Shown: positions 18,850-27,743 of the stretch, piece after piece
Layout: each line of letters begins with the position of its first letter
Numbering within the stretch: the first letter of the stretch is position 1
NCBI GenBank assembly: GCA_033762255.1
Contig: JANRLT010000044.1
Coordinates: 208,694 to 272,693 of the forward strand
Direction of reading: 5' to 3'
Origin: Pirellulales bacterium
Lineage (GTDB): Bacteria > Planctomycetota > Planctomycetia > Pirellulales > JALHPA01
DNA: 64,000 nt
The notes under the pieces: model-generated
What the model was told of the DNA's origin: nothing
Databases searched by the model: none
The model's input: only the letters and a program-made list of their open reading frames with translations
Translations under genes and position numbers: made by a program

Positions 18850-19590
18850 ATGTCGGCCTCCACGCCACGCCGGCCAGCAGCTTCGGACTCACCCCTCCCG
18901 TTTCGCTTTAATCCGCGTTCGGGTTATTCCTGGCTCATACTGCTGGTCATTTTGGCGTTGGCCGCTTATCAGGCTTGGCAGCGGCAACAACCACCGCCAA
19001 TTCCCAATCCCCCGCCGGTGGCGGCGGATCCGGCATTGCCCCCTGCATCACCGCGGGCTACTCCGCCCGAACATGGCGGTACGTCCGCCAAATCGCGCGG
19101 CAGCGATATCCCTCTTGAAAATTCCCGGGAAAAACCGGCGGTTGATCAGCCCGCTGGCGAATCATATCAAGTAATCCGCGTGGCCGATGGCGATACGCTG
19201 ACGGTCCGCGACAGCCGCAACCGTGAAATTCGCGTGCGTCTGATCGGCGTGGATGCTCCCGAAATCGACCATCCCGATCAGAACATTCGCGCCGAACCCG
19301 GCGGCTATGAGGCCAAAATTTTTACCACCCGCGCCGTCCAAAAGCAACGCATCCGGCTGGTTTTTGACGAGGGTTATGAACGGGAGGACCGGTATGGCCG
19401 CTGGCTGTGCTATGCCTACTATCAGGAGGGGGCGACCGAGAAATTTTTAAACGTGGAACTGGTGCGGGCGGGATGGGCCAGTGTCTACGATGACCGGCGT
19501 AGGTTTCCATACTCGGCGGCGATCTATCGCCAACTAAAAGCGGCCCAAAGCGAGGCCCAATCCGCGCGCCGGGGAATTTATGGGAATTAA
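18850..19590 (+). CDS. Membrane-anchored thermonuclease (SNase-like)
   Basis: The 246-residue protein has an N-terminal membrane anchor (about residues 25-45), a Pro-rich linker and a C-terminal staphylococcal nuclease domain from about residue 110. The domain shows VIRVADGDTLTVRD (metal-binding Asp), RVRLIGVDAPEI (catalytic Arg and Asp), DRYGRWLCYAYY and ELVRAGWASVY. Such enzymes cut DNA and RNA with calcium outside the cytoplasm. The ATG at 18850 is chosen over TTG 18835. Followed by a 30-bp palindrome that may end transcription. Confidence 0.87.
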   Translation: MSASTPRRPAASDSPLPFRFNPRSGYSWLILLVILALAAYQAWQRQQPPPIPNPPPVAADPALPPASPRATPPEHGGTSAKSRGSDIPLENSREKPAVDQPAGESYQVIRVADGDTLTVRDSRNREIRVRLIGVDAPEIDHPDQNIRAEPGGYEAKIFTTRAVQKQRIRLVFDEGYEREDRYGRWLCYAYYQEGATEKFLNVELVRAGWASVYDDRRRFPYSAAIYRQLKAAQSEAQSARRGIYGN

Positions 19591-19611
19591 TGGCATTTTG
19601 CAGGTTCTCAA

Positions 19612-19641
19612 ATTTCAAATCTCAAATTTGAGATTTGAAAT
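19612..19641. terminator. 30-bp perfect palindrome after the nuclease gene
   Basis: The sequence from 19612 to 19641 equals its own reverse complement (left arm ATTTCAAATCTCAAA). It starts 22 bp after the stop of the nuclease gene. It may work as a terminator or be part of a mobile repeat; there is no T run directly after it. Confidence 0.45.
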
Positions 19642-19975
19642 CTCCGATAGTTACGCGGCTACCCACCTTCACCGTGTCCCTCCGTGTCTCCAGCGTTCTT
19701 CTGTGGTTTAGAAAGATATTTAGCACGCAGCCACAGATGATAAATAGAAGCGGCACAGAGAAGGTAAAAATACTATGACTGTGACTTGAAATTTAGCATC
19801 TCGATCCGTGAAAATCCGTATTCATCCGTGGCTCAGTAATAATTTTCAGCCACGAATATTCACTAATTGAACACGGATATGGAATTCTCTTCTCCCTGCC
19901 CCTCCGTGTCTCTCAGTAACTCCGTGATAAATGTATTCTGTCCCTGGCTGACGCGGCGGGCTGAAAACATGCTGG
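19642..19975. other. Spacer with repeated TCCGTG words
   Basis: No gene seen. The stretch contains many copies of TCCGTG/CACGGA words (for example CCGTGTCTC twice, ATCCGTG twice) and pieces such as CACAGATGA, like the leader sequences often found before GxxExxY genes. A similar stretch precedes the GxxExxY remnant at 22335. Confidence 0.45.
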
Positions 19976-20353
19976 CTAGCCCTGGGGCCAGGCAAATAAC
20001 CGTACCGTGTTCCCATCGGGGTCCTTGGTCACTATTTCGCTAAAACCCTCGTTGCTCTCGCGGGGAGCCTCCACCGCCAACCCGGCCTCCTCCAAACGCT
20101 GCCCAATCTTGGCCAGGTTTTCCACTTCAAAGCCCAACGACCAGCGGGGGCTGGCATCCCCCGCCTGCTCGCGCTTTAATAGCGAGATCCGCGTCTCCCC
20201 CGCCTCCAACAACGCATATCCATCTTCCTCCACTCGGACCAACACCCGCAGGCCCAGCGTCAGGCGGTACCACTGTAACATTTCCTGCCAACGCCCGGTG
20301 CGCAGTTCCACACAATACAAACTAGGGCGATTTTCCCGATTTAGCATGGCCAT
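19976..20353 (-). CDS. VOC (glyoxalase/bleomycin-resistance) family protein
   Basis: The 125-residue protein has the two-module VOC fold: SLYCVELRTGRWQEMLQWYRLTLGL at the start (the conserved W-Y-x-x-x-LGL), GYALLEAGETRISLLKRE, SLGFEVENLAKI in the middle, and EIVTKDPDGNTVRLFAWP at the end, where DPDGN is the family turn and the Arg/Leu strand usually carries a metal-binding Glu (here not obvious). The missing metal ligand suggests a binding rather than a lyase role. ATG 20353 is chosen over a GTG at 20431. Confidence 0.8.
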   Translation of the reverse strand: MAMLNRENRPSLYCVELRTGRWQEMLQWYRLTLGLRVLVRVEEDGYALLEAGETRISLLKREQAGDASPRWSLGFEVENLAKIGQRLEEAGLAVEAPRESNEGFSEIVTKDPDGNTVRLFAWPQG

Positions 20354-20739
20354 AGATGAAAAAAAGTTGAAAGACAGGTTGTGGTAACTGGCATTTCCGG
20401 CGCGTTCCGCTAGCACACCGGGGCCTGGCACCGACCAACGGATGTTTCAAGCCCGGCTGCGGGAAAGTGGGCATGCCAGTTGGCCACTGGCATTGACGGA
20501 ACCGGCAAATTCCCGGAAAATATTGCCTCATTTAGGTTTAGGACAATTCTTTAGGCCCGGGGAAAATTTCCCGCACTCAACAGAGTTGTCTATTTTAGGG
20601 CGTCCCTTGCCTGGCAAACAAGGGATTGTTCCCACCACCTGAATTAAAGTTTAAGCATCCCCCGCTTTGATAAACCCACCGAATGTTGACCATCCCAGGG
20701 GGGGTGCGCTCATTTTGTCCTCCGAAAGACCCGCGCTCG
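20354..20739. other. Divergent spacer VOC / lysS
   Basis: About 385 bp that should contain both promoters. There is no gene I can support. The frame of lysS is open back to an ATG at 20683. Confidence 0.35.
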
Positions 20740-22245
20740 ATGTCCGATTCGTCACCATCCCCCGAATTGAGTTCCGGCCAGCAATTGGAAGCCGCCCGCC
20801 GCGCCAAACTACAAAAACTGGTCGAATTGGGCGTGGACCCGTGGGGTTGCCGCTTTGACAACCATAAAAAAATCAGTGAGATCCGCGCGCGCGAGGGAGA
20901 AATCACTAGCAGCACTACTTCCGACGGCCAGACGGAACAACATGGCCCCACCGTCCGCGCGGCCGGGCGGATTATGCTCTTGCGCGATACCGGCAAACTC
21001 ATTTTTATCACGCTGCGCGATTGGTCGGGCGATATCCAGTTGTTCCTGGGAAAAAAACAAGTCGGCGACGCCAACTGGGCTGTCGCGCAGTGCCTGGACC
21101 TCGGGGATCTCTTGGGCGTGGAGGGAGAACTCAAGCGAACCAAGACAGGCGAACTGACGATTTTTGTGACGGAACTGCAGTACCTAGGCAAGTCGCTAGA
21201 AACCCCGCCGGATAAGCATAAAGGGCTAGCCGATCCCGAATTGCGTCAACGGATGCGGTACCTGGACCTCACCCATACCGAGGGAGTCTGGCCGCGATTC
21301 CTCAAGCGGACTCAAATCGTGCATTCGATAAGGCAAACGCTGGCGGGAGAGGGATTTGTGGAGATTGAGGGGCCGACTTTGCACGCTATTGCCGGGGGCG
21401 CGGCGGCGCGGCCCTTTGTGACGCACCACAACGCCCTGGATATGCAATTGTACCTGAGAATCGCGCTAGAGTTGCACCTCAAGCGGTTGTTGGTTGGCGG
21501 TGTGGAGCGCGTGTACGAATTGGGACGCGTCTATCGCAACGAAGGGATCAGCCCGCGACATAATCCGGAATTTACGATGCTGGAGGTGTATCAGGCGTAT
21601 GGCGACTACCGCACGATGATGGACCTGACCGAAAAACTGCTAGTTGGCGCGATCCAAGCGACCGGACAGCCGCTGCAACTGGCCTGGGGCGAAAAAAACA
21701 TCGACTTTACACCTCCCTTTGCGCGGGCGACTTATGACGAGTTATTCGCCCAGCACGCGGGCGTGGATCCAACTGATCCTGCGGGATTAATAACTAAAGC
21801 GAGGGAGTTGCATCTGGACACGGCAGGCAAACACCCGGATGTGATCAAAAGCGAGATTTTTGAGGAATGCGTGGAGGACGCGCTGGTGGGACCGATTTTT
21901 GTCATGGATTATCCCGCTAGCATTTGCCCCCTGACCAAGCGCAAAAAAGAGAATCCCGCCGTGGCGGAGCGGTTTGAACTATTTGTGCAGGGCATGGAAC
22001 TGGCCAACGCCTATACGGAACTAAATGATCCCGACCTGCAGGAGCAACTGTTCAGCCAGCAACTGGCTGGCCAAAAAGAAGAAGACAGCATGGCCAAGAT
22101 GGACCGCGACTTTATCAAGGCCCTGCGCCACGGCATGCCCCCCGCCGGCGGCCTGGGAATCGGCATCGACCGGCTGGTGATGCTACTCACCAATAGCACG
22201 ACGATCCGCGATGTGATTTTGTTCCCGCTCTTGCGGGGGGAATGA
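20740..22245 (+). CDS. lysS: Lysyl-tRNA synthetase, class II
   Basis: LysS charges tRNA-Lys with lysine. The 501-residue protein has an N-terminal OB-fold (residues about 60-160, e.g. AGRIMLLRDTGKLIFITLRD) and the class II catalytic core: motif 2 YRNEGISPRHNPEFTMLE at about residue 265 and motif 3 GGLGIGIDRLVMLL near the end; the MDYPAS and FELFVQGMELANAYTEL segments are typical of LysRS. The frame opens at an ATG at 20683, but 20740 fits the family N-terminus better. Function is certain. Confidence 0.96.
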   Translation: MSDSSPSPELSSGQQLEAARRAKLQKLVELGVDPWGCRFDNHKKISEIRAREGEITSSTTSDGQTEQHGPTVRAAGRIMLLRDTGKLIFITLRDWSGDIQLFLGKKQVGDANWAVAQCLDLGDLLGVEGELKRTKTGELTIFVTELQYLGKSLETPPDKHKGLADPELRQRMRYLDLTHTEGVWPRFLKRTQIVHSIRQTLAGEGFVEIEGPTLHAIAGGAAARPFVTHHNALDMQLYLRIALELHLKRLLVGGVERVYELGRVYRNEGISPRHNPEFTMLEVYQAYGDYRTMMDLTEKLLVGAIQATGQPLQLAWGEKNIDFTPPFARATYDELFAQHAGVDPTDPAGLITKARELHLDTAGKHPDVIKSEIFEECVEDALVGPIFVMDYPASICPLTKRKKENPAVAERFELFVQGMELANAYTELNDPDLQEQLFSQQLAGQKEEDSMAKMDRDFIKALRHGMPPAGGLGIGIDRLVMLLTNSTTIRDVILFPLLRGE

Positions 22246-22334
22246 GGGATACAGAGTCTAAAGGGAGAGGATACTGATTTAAGCACGGAGTCACGGAGTA
22301 AATCCAGAGTTGCACGGAGAAAAGAGGGAAACTG

Positions 22335-22409
22335 ATGGCATTGCAATTAGAAGAGCTTACCCACGAGATCATTGGCGCAGCAATTGAAGTAAATCGTGTG
22401 CTAGGTCCA
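22335..22409 (+). pseudogene. Remnant of a GxxExxY family gene
   Basis: Translation from ATG 22335 gives MALQLEELTHEIIGAAIEV then NRVLGP, the N-terminus of GxxExxY proteins (usually followed by GLLESVYE). After this the sequence leaves the family and runs into unrelated AT-rich DNA, so only the first 25 codons remain. The preceding stretch (22278-22320, CACGGAGTCACGGAG) also looks like the usual leader. Too short for a function. Confidence 0.6.
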
Positions 22410-22594
22410 GAACGAATTAAAGTCAGAATTATGAATGCAGAATGAAGATTTGAATGCTTGCCAATCGGCGCTTTGCATTTTTACTTCCCTATTCTGCTTC
22501 TCACTTTGCCCTACCCCCCGTTCACTATCCCCTATCCCCTTCCCCCTGTTCCCCATTCCCCGTTCCCTAACTTCCCGTCCACGGATGGACAACC
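22410..22594. repeat. Low-complexity spacer (pyrimidine-rich)
   Basis: Begins with an AGAATTATGAATGCAGAATGAAG stretch and continues as a run of CCCTA/TTCCC words (about 22505-22580), similar to the spacers at 120-200 and 3670-3710 and, on the other strand, 25085-25145 and 26105-26160. Confidence 0.5.
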
Positions 22595-24205
22595 ATGTAC
22601 AAAATTTTGCTCTGCCTGCGGTATCTGCGGACCCGCTGGATCGCGCTTGCCAGCATTATTAGCGTGATGTTGGGTGTGGCGACGATGATCGTGGTTAATA
22701 GCGTCATGTCGGGCTTTACGCACGAAATGATGACCCGTCTGCGCGGCAGCTTTGCCGATTTAATCTTTGAAAGCACCAGTCTGGACGGTTTTCCCGACGC
22801 CGACTGGCACATGGCCAAAATCCGCGAAGTCGGCGGTGACCGCATCGTCGGGGTCACGCCCACAGTCCATGTCCCCTCCATGCTCAGCTTTCAGGTCAAT
22901 GGCCAATGGATCAACCGCCAGATCGTCTTGATCGGCGTCGATCCCGCCACCCAAGCCAGCGCGAGCGACCTGTCCCAAAATCTGCTCCATGCGGGGAATC
23001 GGCAAAAGTTGTCGTTTGACCTGCGCGAGGGAGGCTTCGACCTGTATGATCGCCAGGCTCCCGCCGGAGAAGCCCAGGAACGAACCGACCTCAAACACGC
23101 GGGGTGGGAGTATCGCCGTTTTCAGGCCGAACGCCGCAAAGCGCTCGAACGAACCCAACAGGCCGAAGCCGCCCTGCGCGAGCAACAGGCCTTGGCCAAT
23201 CCATCCCCGGCCCCCCTAAATCCCGCCGCGGGCAACTCCTCCGCGCCCGTGGGCGTCCCCACGGACTCAGCCGCAACCGATAGCGCCGCGGCCCCGGTGA
23301 CGGATCCGTTCGCCCAGCGAGCGACACAACCAGAGCAGGTTTTTGACCCAGCCAAGGAGCAGTTCACCGGGATCATCCTGGGGAAGGAGCTGATTTTTCA
23401 TGACGCGCTGGCGCGGTTTTTGGTGATCCCCGGCGATGATGTCAAGATCTCCTTTCCCACCGTGGGCCACCCCCCCAAGATCCTCAGTGATAACTTTACC
23501 GTGGTGGATATTTATGAAAGTAAAATGACCGGGCATGATGGAAACTTTGTCTTTGTGCCGTTGCGCCAATTGCAAGAAATGCGGGGAATGATCGATCCCG
23601 CCACTGGCAGCGGACGAGTCAATGCCATTCAAATCCGCGTGCGGGACGGCGTCGATGTGACAGAGCTGCGCGCGGAAATGGCCGCGGCTTTTTCCAAGGC
23701 GTTTTATAAAATCGAAACTTGGCAGGAAAAAGTCGGCCCGCTGCTGGCCGCCGTCGCCATGGAAAAGCAAGTGCTGAACATACTATTGTTTTTAATCATT
23801 GCCGTCGCCGGATTTGGCATCTTGGCGATCTTTTTTATGATCGTCGTGGAAAAAACCAAGGACATCGGCATTCTCAAATCGCTCGGGGCTTCGCGGCAGG
23901 GGATCATGGGCATCTTTCTGGGCTATGGCCTGTCGCTGGGGATTGTCGGCTCCGGAGTTGGGCTAATCCTGGGCTTGATTTTTGTTTGGAATATCAACAC
24001 CATTCGGGACCTGCTGGAGTATTGCACCGGCCAGCGCGTCTTTGATCCCAGCATTTATTACTTTTACAAAATCCCCACAGTGGTCGAGCCATTGACCGTG
24101 GGCTGGATTGTTTTAGGCGCATTGGTGATCGCGGTGTTGGCCAGCGTGCTGCCGGCCATTCGCGCGGCCAATCTTCATCCCGTGGAGGCGCTTCGCTATG
24201 AATAA
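22595..24205 (+). CDS. ABC transporter permease, LolC/E or MacB-like
   Basis: The 536-residue protein has the FtsX/LolE layout: TM1 at about 15-40 (WIALASIISVMLGVATMIVV), a large periplasmic domain, and three C-terminal TM segments (NILLFLIIAVAGFGILAIFF, GYGLSLGIVGSGVGLILGLI, WIVLGALVIAVLASVLPAI). It ends with the conserved [15 protein letters not shown]. The periplasmic part holds an Ala/Pro/Gln-rich insertion (about residues 165-255) that makes it longer than typical LolC (about 400). It overlaps the following ATPase gene by 8 bp. Probable role: lipoprotein release or export across the inner membrane; the substrate is inferred. Confidence 0.88.
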   Translation: MYKILLCLRYLRTRWIALASIISVMLGVATMIVVNSVMSGFTHEMMTRLRGSFADLIFESTSLDGFPDADWHMAKIREVGGDRIVGVTPTVHVPSMLSFQVNGQWINRQIVLIGVDPATQASASDLSQNLLHAGNRQKLSFDLREGGFDLYDRQAPAGEAQERTDLKHAGWEYRRFQAERRKALERTQQAEAALREQQALANPSPAPLNPAAGNSSAPVGVPTDSAATDSAAAPVTDPFAQRATQPEQVFDPAKEQFTGIILGKELIFHDALARFLVIPGDDVKISFPTVGHPPKILSDNFTVVDIYESKMTGHDGNFVFVPLRQLQEMRGMIDPATGSGRVNAIQIRVRDGVDVTELRAEMAAAFSKAFYKIETWQEKVGPLLAAVAMEKQVLNILLFLIIAVAGFGILAIFFMIVVEKTKDIGILKSLGASRQGIMGIFLGYGLSLGIVGSGVGLILGLIFVWNINTIRDLLEYCTGQRVFDPSIYYFYKIPTVVEPLTVGWIVLGALVIAVLASVLPAIRAANLHPVEALRYE

Positions 24206-25085
24206 CCTAATCGAGTCATTTTCCACCGCGACAGTACCCCCAGCGCGCGGCGGGCAGGGAGCTATTTCTCCCCAGGAACAGACCCACTTAAGCCAAAATA
24301 CCGCCGCCGAGCGCGGCGTGCGCGGTCCACACGCGCGGTTTCCACCAGCGGCGATAGAGCCCTCCGGGGAGCACCAATCTTCCACCGGCGCAAAAACGCA
24401 ACTATGTGCGCGGGGGTTGGTCAAAAATTATCGCAAGGGAGAATTAGAAATTCCCGTTTTGCGGGGGGTGGATTTGGAACTGCGGGCGGGAGAGTTTTTG
24501 TCGATTATCGGTCAAAGCGGATCGGGTAAAAGCACGTTATTACATTTGCTGGGGACGCTGGACGCGCCGACCGCGGGGGAAATTCACTTTTGGGGGCATC
24601 GGATTGACAATTTGCCCGTCAAAGCGCGCGATCGCCTGCGAAATGAAGAATTTGGCATGGTGTTTCAGTTTTACCACCTCTTGCCGGAACTGACCGCGCT
24701 GGAAAATGTACTGATGCCGCTGATGATTCGGGAAAATTGGTGGAATTATCAGCGAAACAAGCGAAAATACGCCGCCCGCGCGACGGAACTGCTAGAGATG
24801 GTAGGCCTGGGTCACCGCAGCCATCACCAACCGCGGGAAATGTCCGGGGGTGAAATGCAGCGGACCGCCATCGCCCGCGCCCTCATGACCCAGCCGCAAG
24901 TGCTCCTGGCGGACGAGCCGACGGGAAATCTGGACGCGGCGACCGGGGAGGAAATTTTGGGAATCTTGCGAACCTTGAATCGCACCCAAAACCTCTCTAT
25001 CATCATGGTCACACACGATCAGGGGCTGGCGGCCCGCGCCGATCGTATTATCCGCTTGTCCGCGGGGCGTGTGGAGTTGGTATAA
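24198..25085 (+). CDS. ABC transporter ATP-binding protein, LolD-like
   Basis: ATPase partner of the preceding permease. Walker A is GQSGSGKST, the signature [15 protein letters not shown] and Walker [13 protein letters not shown], with the switch His in IIMVTHDQ; these match the LolD/MacB family. The protein has an unusual N-terminal extension of about 70 low-complexity residues before the domain starts at [21 protein letters not shown] 24198 overlaps the permease end and follows GGAGG, so the extension is likely real; a shorter start is not obvious. Translational coupling with the permease is expected. Confidence 0.9.
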   Translation: MNNLIESFSTATVPPARGGQGAISPQEQTHLSQNTAAERGVRGPHARFPPAAIEPSGEHQSSTGAKTQLCARGLVKNYRKGELEIPVLRGVDLELRAGEFLSIIGQSGSGKSTLLHLLGTLDAPTAGEIHFWGHRIDNLPVKARDRLRNEEFGMVFQFYHLLPELTALENVLMPLMIRENWWNYQRNKRKYAARATELLEMVGLGHRSHHQPREMSGGEMQRTAIARALMTQPQVLLADEPTGNLDAATGEEILGILRTLNRTQNLSIIMVTHDQGLAARADRIIRLSAGRVELV

Positions 25086-25251
25086 TGGTAGCGAGCAGGG
25101 ACAAGGGGATAGGGAGCCAGGGGCCAGGTGTTAGGGACGAGGGGTCAAAGTGCCAATTCTCGTACCAAAATAATAAATACCAAAAACCAAACTTCATTAC
25201 TCCAAACTCCACTCCTCCAAACTCCAAAACCAAACTTCATCCTCCCGCATC
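25086..25251. repeat. Purine-rich spacer before ilvE
   Basis: The left half (25090-25145) is a GGGA/GGGG-rich tract. The right half has a run of CCAAACTCCA-type words repeated four times (25185-25240). No gene. Confidence 0.4.
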
Positions 25252-26109
25252 ATGTCGCTGCAAATTTACATCTCTGGCAAATTCTACCCCAAAGAGGACG
25301 CCAAGATCAGCGTCTATGATCATGGGTTGCTGTATGGCGATGGCGTGTTTGAGGGGTTGCGCAGCTACGGCGGCAAGGTCTTTCGCCTGGAACAGCATTT
25401 GGACCGCCTGTGGGCGTCGGCCCGGGCGATCATGCTAGAGATTCCCCTCTCGCGCCCCGCCCTGGCCAAAGCGGTCAACGACACCGTCGCGCTCAATAAA
25501 ATCCAGGATGGGTACGTGCGGCTGGTTGTGACCCGCGGGGCGGGCAGCCTGGGCCTAGACCCCCACAAAACCAGCCATCCCCAGGTGATCATCATCGCCG
25601 ACGCGATCAGCCTCTATCCGGATGAGTTTTATCAAAAAGGGTTAGAGATCATCACCGCCAGCACGATCCGCAACCATCCCGCCGCCCTCAGCCCCCGAAT
25701 CAAGTCGCTGAATTATTTAAATAATATCCTGGCCAAGCTCGAGGGCCTGCAGGCGGGATGTGTCGAGGCCCTCATGCTTAACCACAAAGGTGAAGTGGCG
25801 GAATGCACGGGAGATAATATATTTCTGGTTAAAAATTCCGCCGTCCTTACCCCCCCCTTGGACGCGGGAATACTCGAAGGGATCACCCGCGACGCTATCA
25901 TGGAACTGGCCCGCAAGGCGGGCTACGAAGTTCGTGAACCCGCCCTGACCCGGCACGATGTCTACACCGCGGACGAATGTTTCTTAACCGGTTCCGCCGC
26001 CGAGGTCATCCCCGTGGTCAAGGTCGATCAACGCCCCATTGGCAATGGCACCGTCGGCCCCGTAACCCGCGACCTGCTAGAACGCTTTAAGAAAGCGACA
26101 CGCGGCTAG
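25252..26109 (+). CDS. ilvE: Branched-chain amino acid aminotransferase
   Basis: PLP enzyme of fold type IV that makes Val, Leu and Ile from their 2-keto acids with glutamate. The 285-residue protein shows SVYDHGLLYGDGVFEGLRSY at the start, RIKSLNYLNNILAKLE with the Schiff-base Lys at about residue 151, EVAECTGDNIFLVKN and GITRDAIMELARKAGYEV, plus the C-terminal DECFLTGSAAEVIPV. The length (shorter than the 308-residue E. coli type) and the motifs also fit D-amino acid aminotransferase relatives; branched-chain specificity is the most likely reading. Confidence 0.88.
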   Translation: MSLQIYISGKFYPKEDAKISVYDHGLLYGDGVFEGLRSYGGKVFRLEQHLDRLWASARAIMLEIPLSRPALAKAVNDTVALNKIQDGYVRLVVTRGAGSLGLDPHKTSHPQVIIIADAISLYPDEFYQKGLEIITASTIRNHPAALSPRIKSLNYLNNILAKLEGLQAGCVEALMLNHKGEVAECTGDNIFLVKNSAVLTPPLDAGILEGITRDAIMELARKAGYEVREPALTRHDVYTADECFLTGSAAEVIPVVKVDQRPIGNGTVGPVTRDLLERFKKATRG

Positions 26110-26461
26110 GGGACAGGGTTAGGGGATAGGGGTTAGAGACGAGGGATGAGGGACGAGGGTGGCGGGGAAAAAACTTGGCCCCTCACTGCTTCAACAAATC
26201 CGCCGATGGTATCGGCGGTGCGAGAGACGGGAGGTGGGAGACGAGAGGCGGCAGGCAGGAGACGCAGGGGTGCAGGGGAGCGGAGGTGCAAGGGGGGAAT
26301 GGCAACAAAGCCGCCGATGGTATCGGCGGTGCGGGAGACGAGGGTCGAGGGACGGGAGACGCAGGGAGAATGGTAAAAATTTAGTAGTAAGAATGCAGCA
26401 GGCAGAATGACTGTAATCAATTTTTGATTCTTCATTTTTAATTCTTATTTGACAGCCCTCC
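26110..26461. repeat. Spacer with two direct repeats that each carry a hairpin
   Basis: Between convergent genes. Two copies of CCGCCGATGGTATCGGCGG (26200-26218 and 26311-26329) form 8-bp stems with a 3-nt loop. Each is followed by GTGCGRGAGACG and a tract of GGGAGACGAGG-type words. The hairpins can end transcription in either direction. A related hairpin lies at 39644-39662. Confidence 0.65.
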
Positions 26462-27604
26462 TCACCGCAGTTCCTCCATAAACCTTAAATACCGCGCGTT
26501 CAGCAAGCGAAAGTCCTTGCCAAACACACTGACAAAGTCCGTCAACCGCGCTTGCGGTGGATAATCCGTAAATGCCTCGCGATTGGCCGTCAGTTGCAAA
26601 TACCGCGCGTATTCCCGTGGGTGTTGCTCCACCAGAAAAAACGTGAACGCCCACGCCTCGGCATAACCCGCATCCGGGTCGGCGTCAAAAAAACGGTCAT
26701 CGGCAATTAGTCGCAACAACGCGTCTTCCGGACGGCGTTCTTTTACATATGTCCTAAACTGCGCTAGCCGGTCGCGATTGATGCGATCCTCGCGTCGGGG
26801 ATAGCCTCGCGAATCCCACACGCCGGGGGCTTCAAACATGGTCCCCAACCCCTCCGCCACCCACCGCGGCGGCGGCGACCAGCGATTATGGATGCCGGTG
26901 TTAAACGCCGCCTGGTGGGCCGCTTCATGCACAATGGTCGCCATATTTTGCTGCCAGTTGCGAGTGGATTTTCCCCCATCCAGGTCAAAGAGGGCCACGC
27001 GGTTGGTTCCTCCCAGGTAATAGCCCAGCATTTCCGGCGTCGCGGCCACCCCTTGATTGGTCGAATACCTGATAAAATCGGCCTGCCGGTCCAACACCAC
27101 GGCCACGAGCGGAAATTCCGGCTCCGCCAGTTGAAACCCCCGCACCTGAAAATACATCACGAATGAACGGTACATTTCTTCAAACCGCTCCGCCCAGGCG
27201 CGGGCTTTGCCGGATTGGGTGGCGACCAAAAAATGCCCGGTGGATGTGACCGTAAAATCATGTCCTAGTTCGGCTTCTAGCCGGGCTTTCATGACGCTGG
27301 CGGGATAGCTAGTAAAATCACGCGCGGTCTGGCGAAAATCCGTTGCTTGATTAGGGTGAAATGATTTGAGCGCCCCCGCGCGGGTCAGCAGCAGAACGTT
27401 ATCCTCCGACCAGGCGAGCGGCCGCCCCTCTAGCCGCTCGCCAGCCAAAGTCAGTTCAAAGGTCACCCGCGGCGGTTCCGCCGACAACGTCAGAGGCAAA
27501 ATCATCTGCCCGCAAATGGCCAGGACCATAGACAACCAGCCGCGCGCTTGCCATCTCGTCCGCCCAGCCACAAAATCATCCCCTGCCGGCGTCAGTGCTT
27601 GCAT
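26462..27604 (-). CDS. DUF1570 protein, putative secreted zinc metallopeptidase
   Basis: The 380-residue protein has a hydrophobic N-terminal segment (about 22-42, likely signal peptide) and the DUF1570 layout common in planctomycetes. Within it TIVHEAAHQAAFNTG (about residue 222) gives an HExxH zinc site, and PRWVAEGLGTMFE (about residue 250) supplies the third, Glu ligand as in gluzincins. This points to a periplasmic metalloprotease, though activity of the family has not been shown to my knowledge. Near the C-terminus YAEAWAFTFFLVEQHPREY is also typical. Confidence 0.82.
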   Translation of the reverse strand: MQALTPAGDDFVAGRTRWQARGWLSMVLAICGQMILPLTLSAEPPRVTFELTLAGERLEGRPLAWSEDNVLLLTRAGALKSFHPNQATDFRQTARDFTSYPASVMKARLEAELGHDFTVTSTGHFLVATQSGKARAWAERFEEMYRSFVMYFQVRGFQLAEPEFPLVAVVLDRQADFIRYSTNQGVAATPEMLGYYLGGTNRVALFDLDGGKSTRNWQQNMATIVHEAAHQAAFNTGIHNRWSPPPRWVAEGLGTMFEAPGVWDSRGYPRREDRINRDRLAQFRTYVKERRPEDALLRLIADDRFFDADPDAGYAEAWAFTFFLVEQHPREYARYLQLTANREAFTDYPPQARLTDFVSVFGKDFRLLNARYLRFMEELR

Positions 27605-27743
27605 GTTTCACTCGATGATAAGTGTCTAATCCCCCAGGCTCCGCACTTTAATTCTAGGTTACGCGAAATGACGGTGACGCCCCATAAATAACGATTTTTC
27701 TAGCGAACCGGGGGAAATAAAATGTTAAAATGAATTTGCCTAA

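Noticed and set aside
26110..26461. CRISPR array
   Set aside because: Only two repeat units of a hairpin with purine-rich spacers; no third unit and no cas genes.
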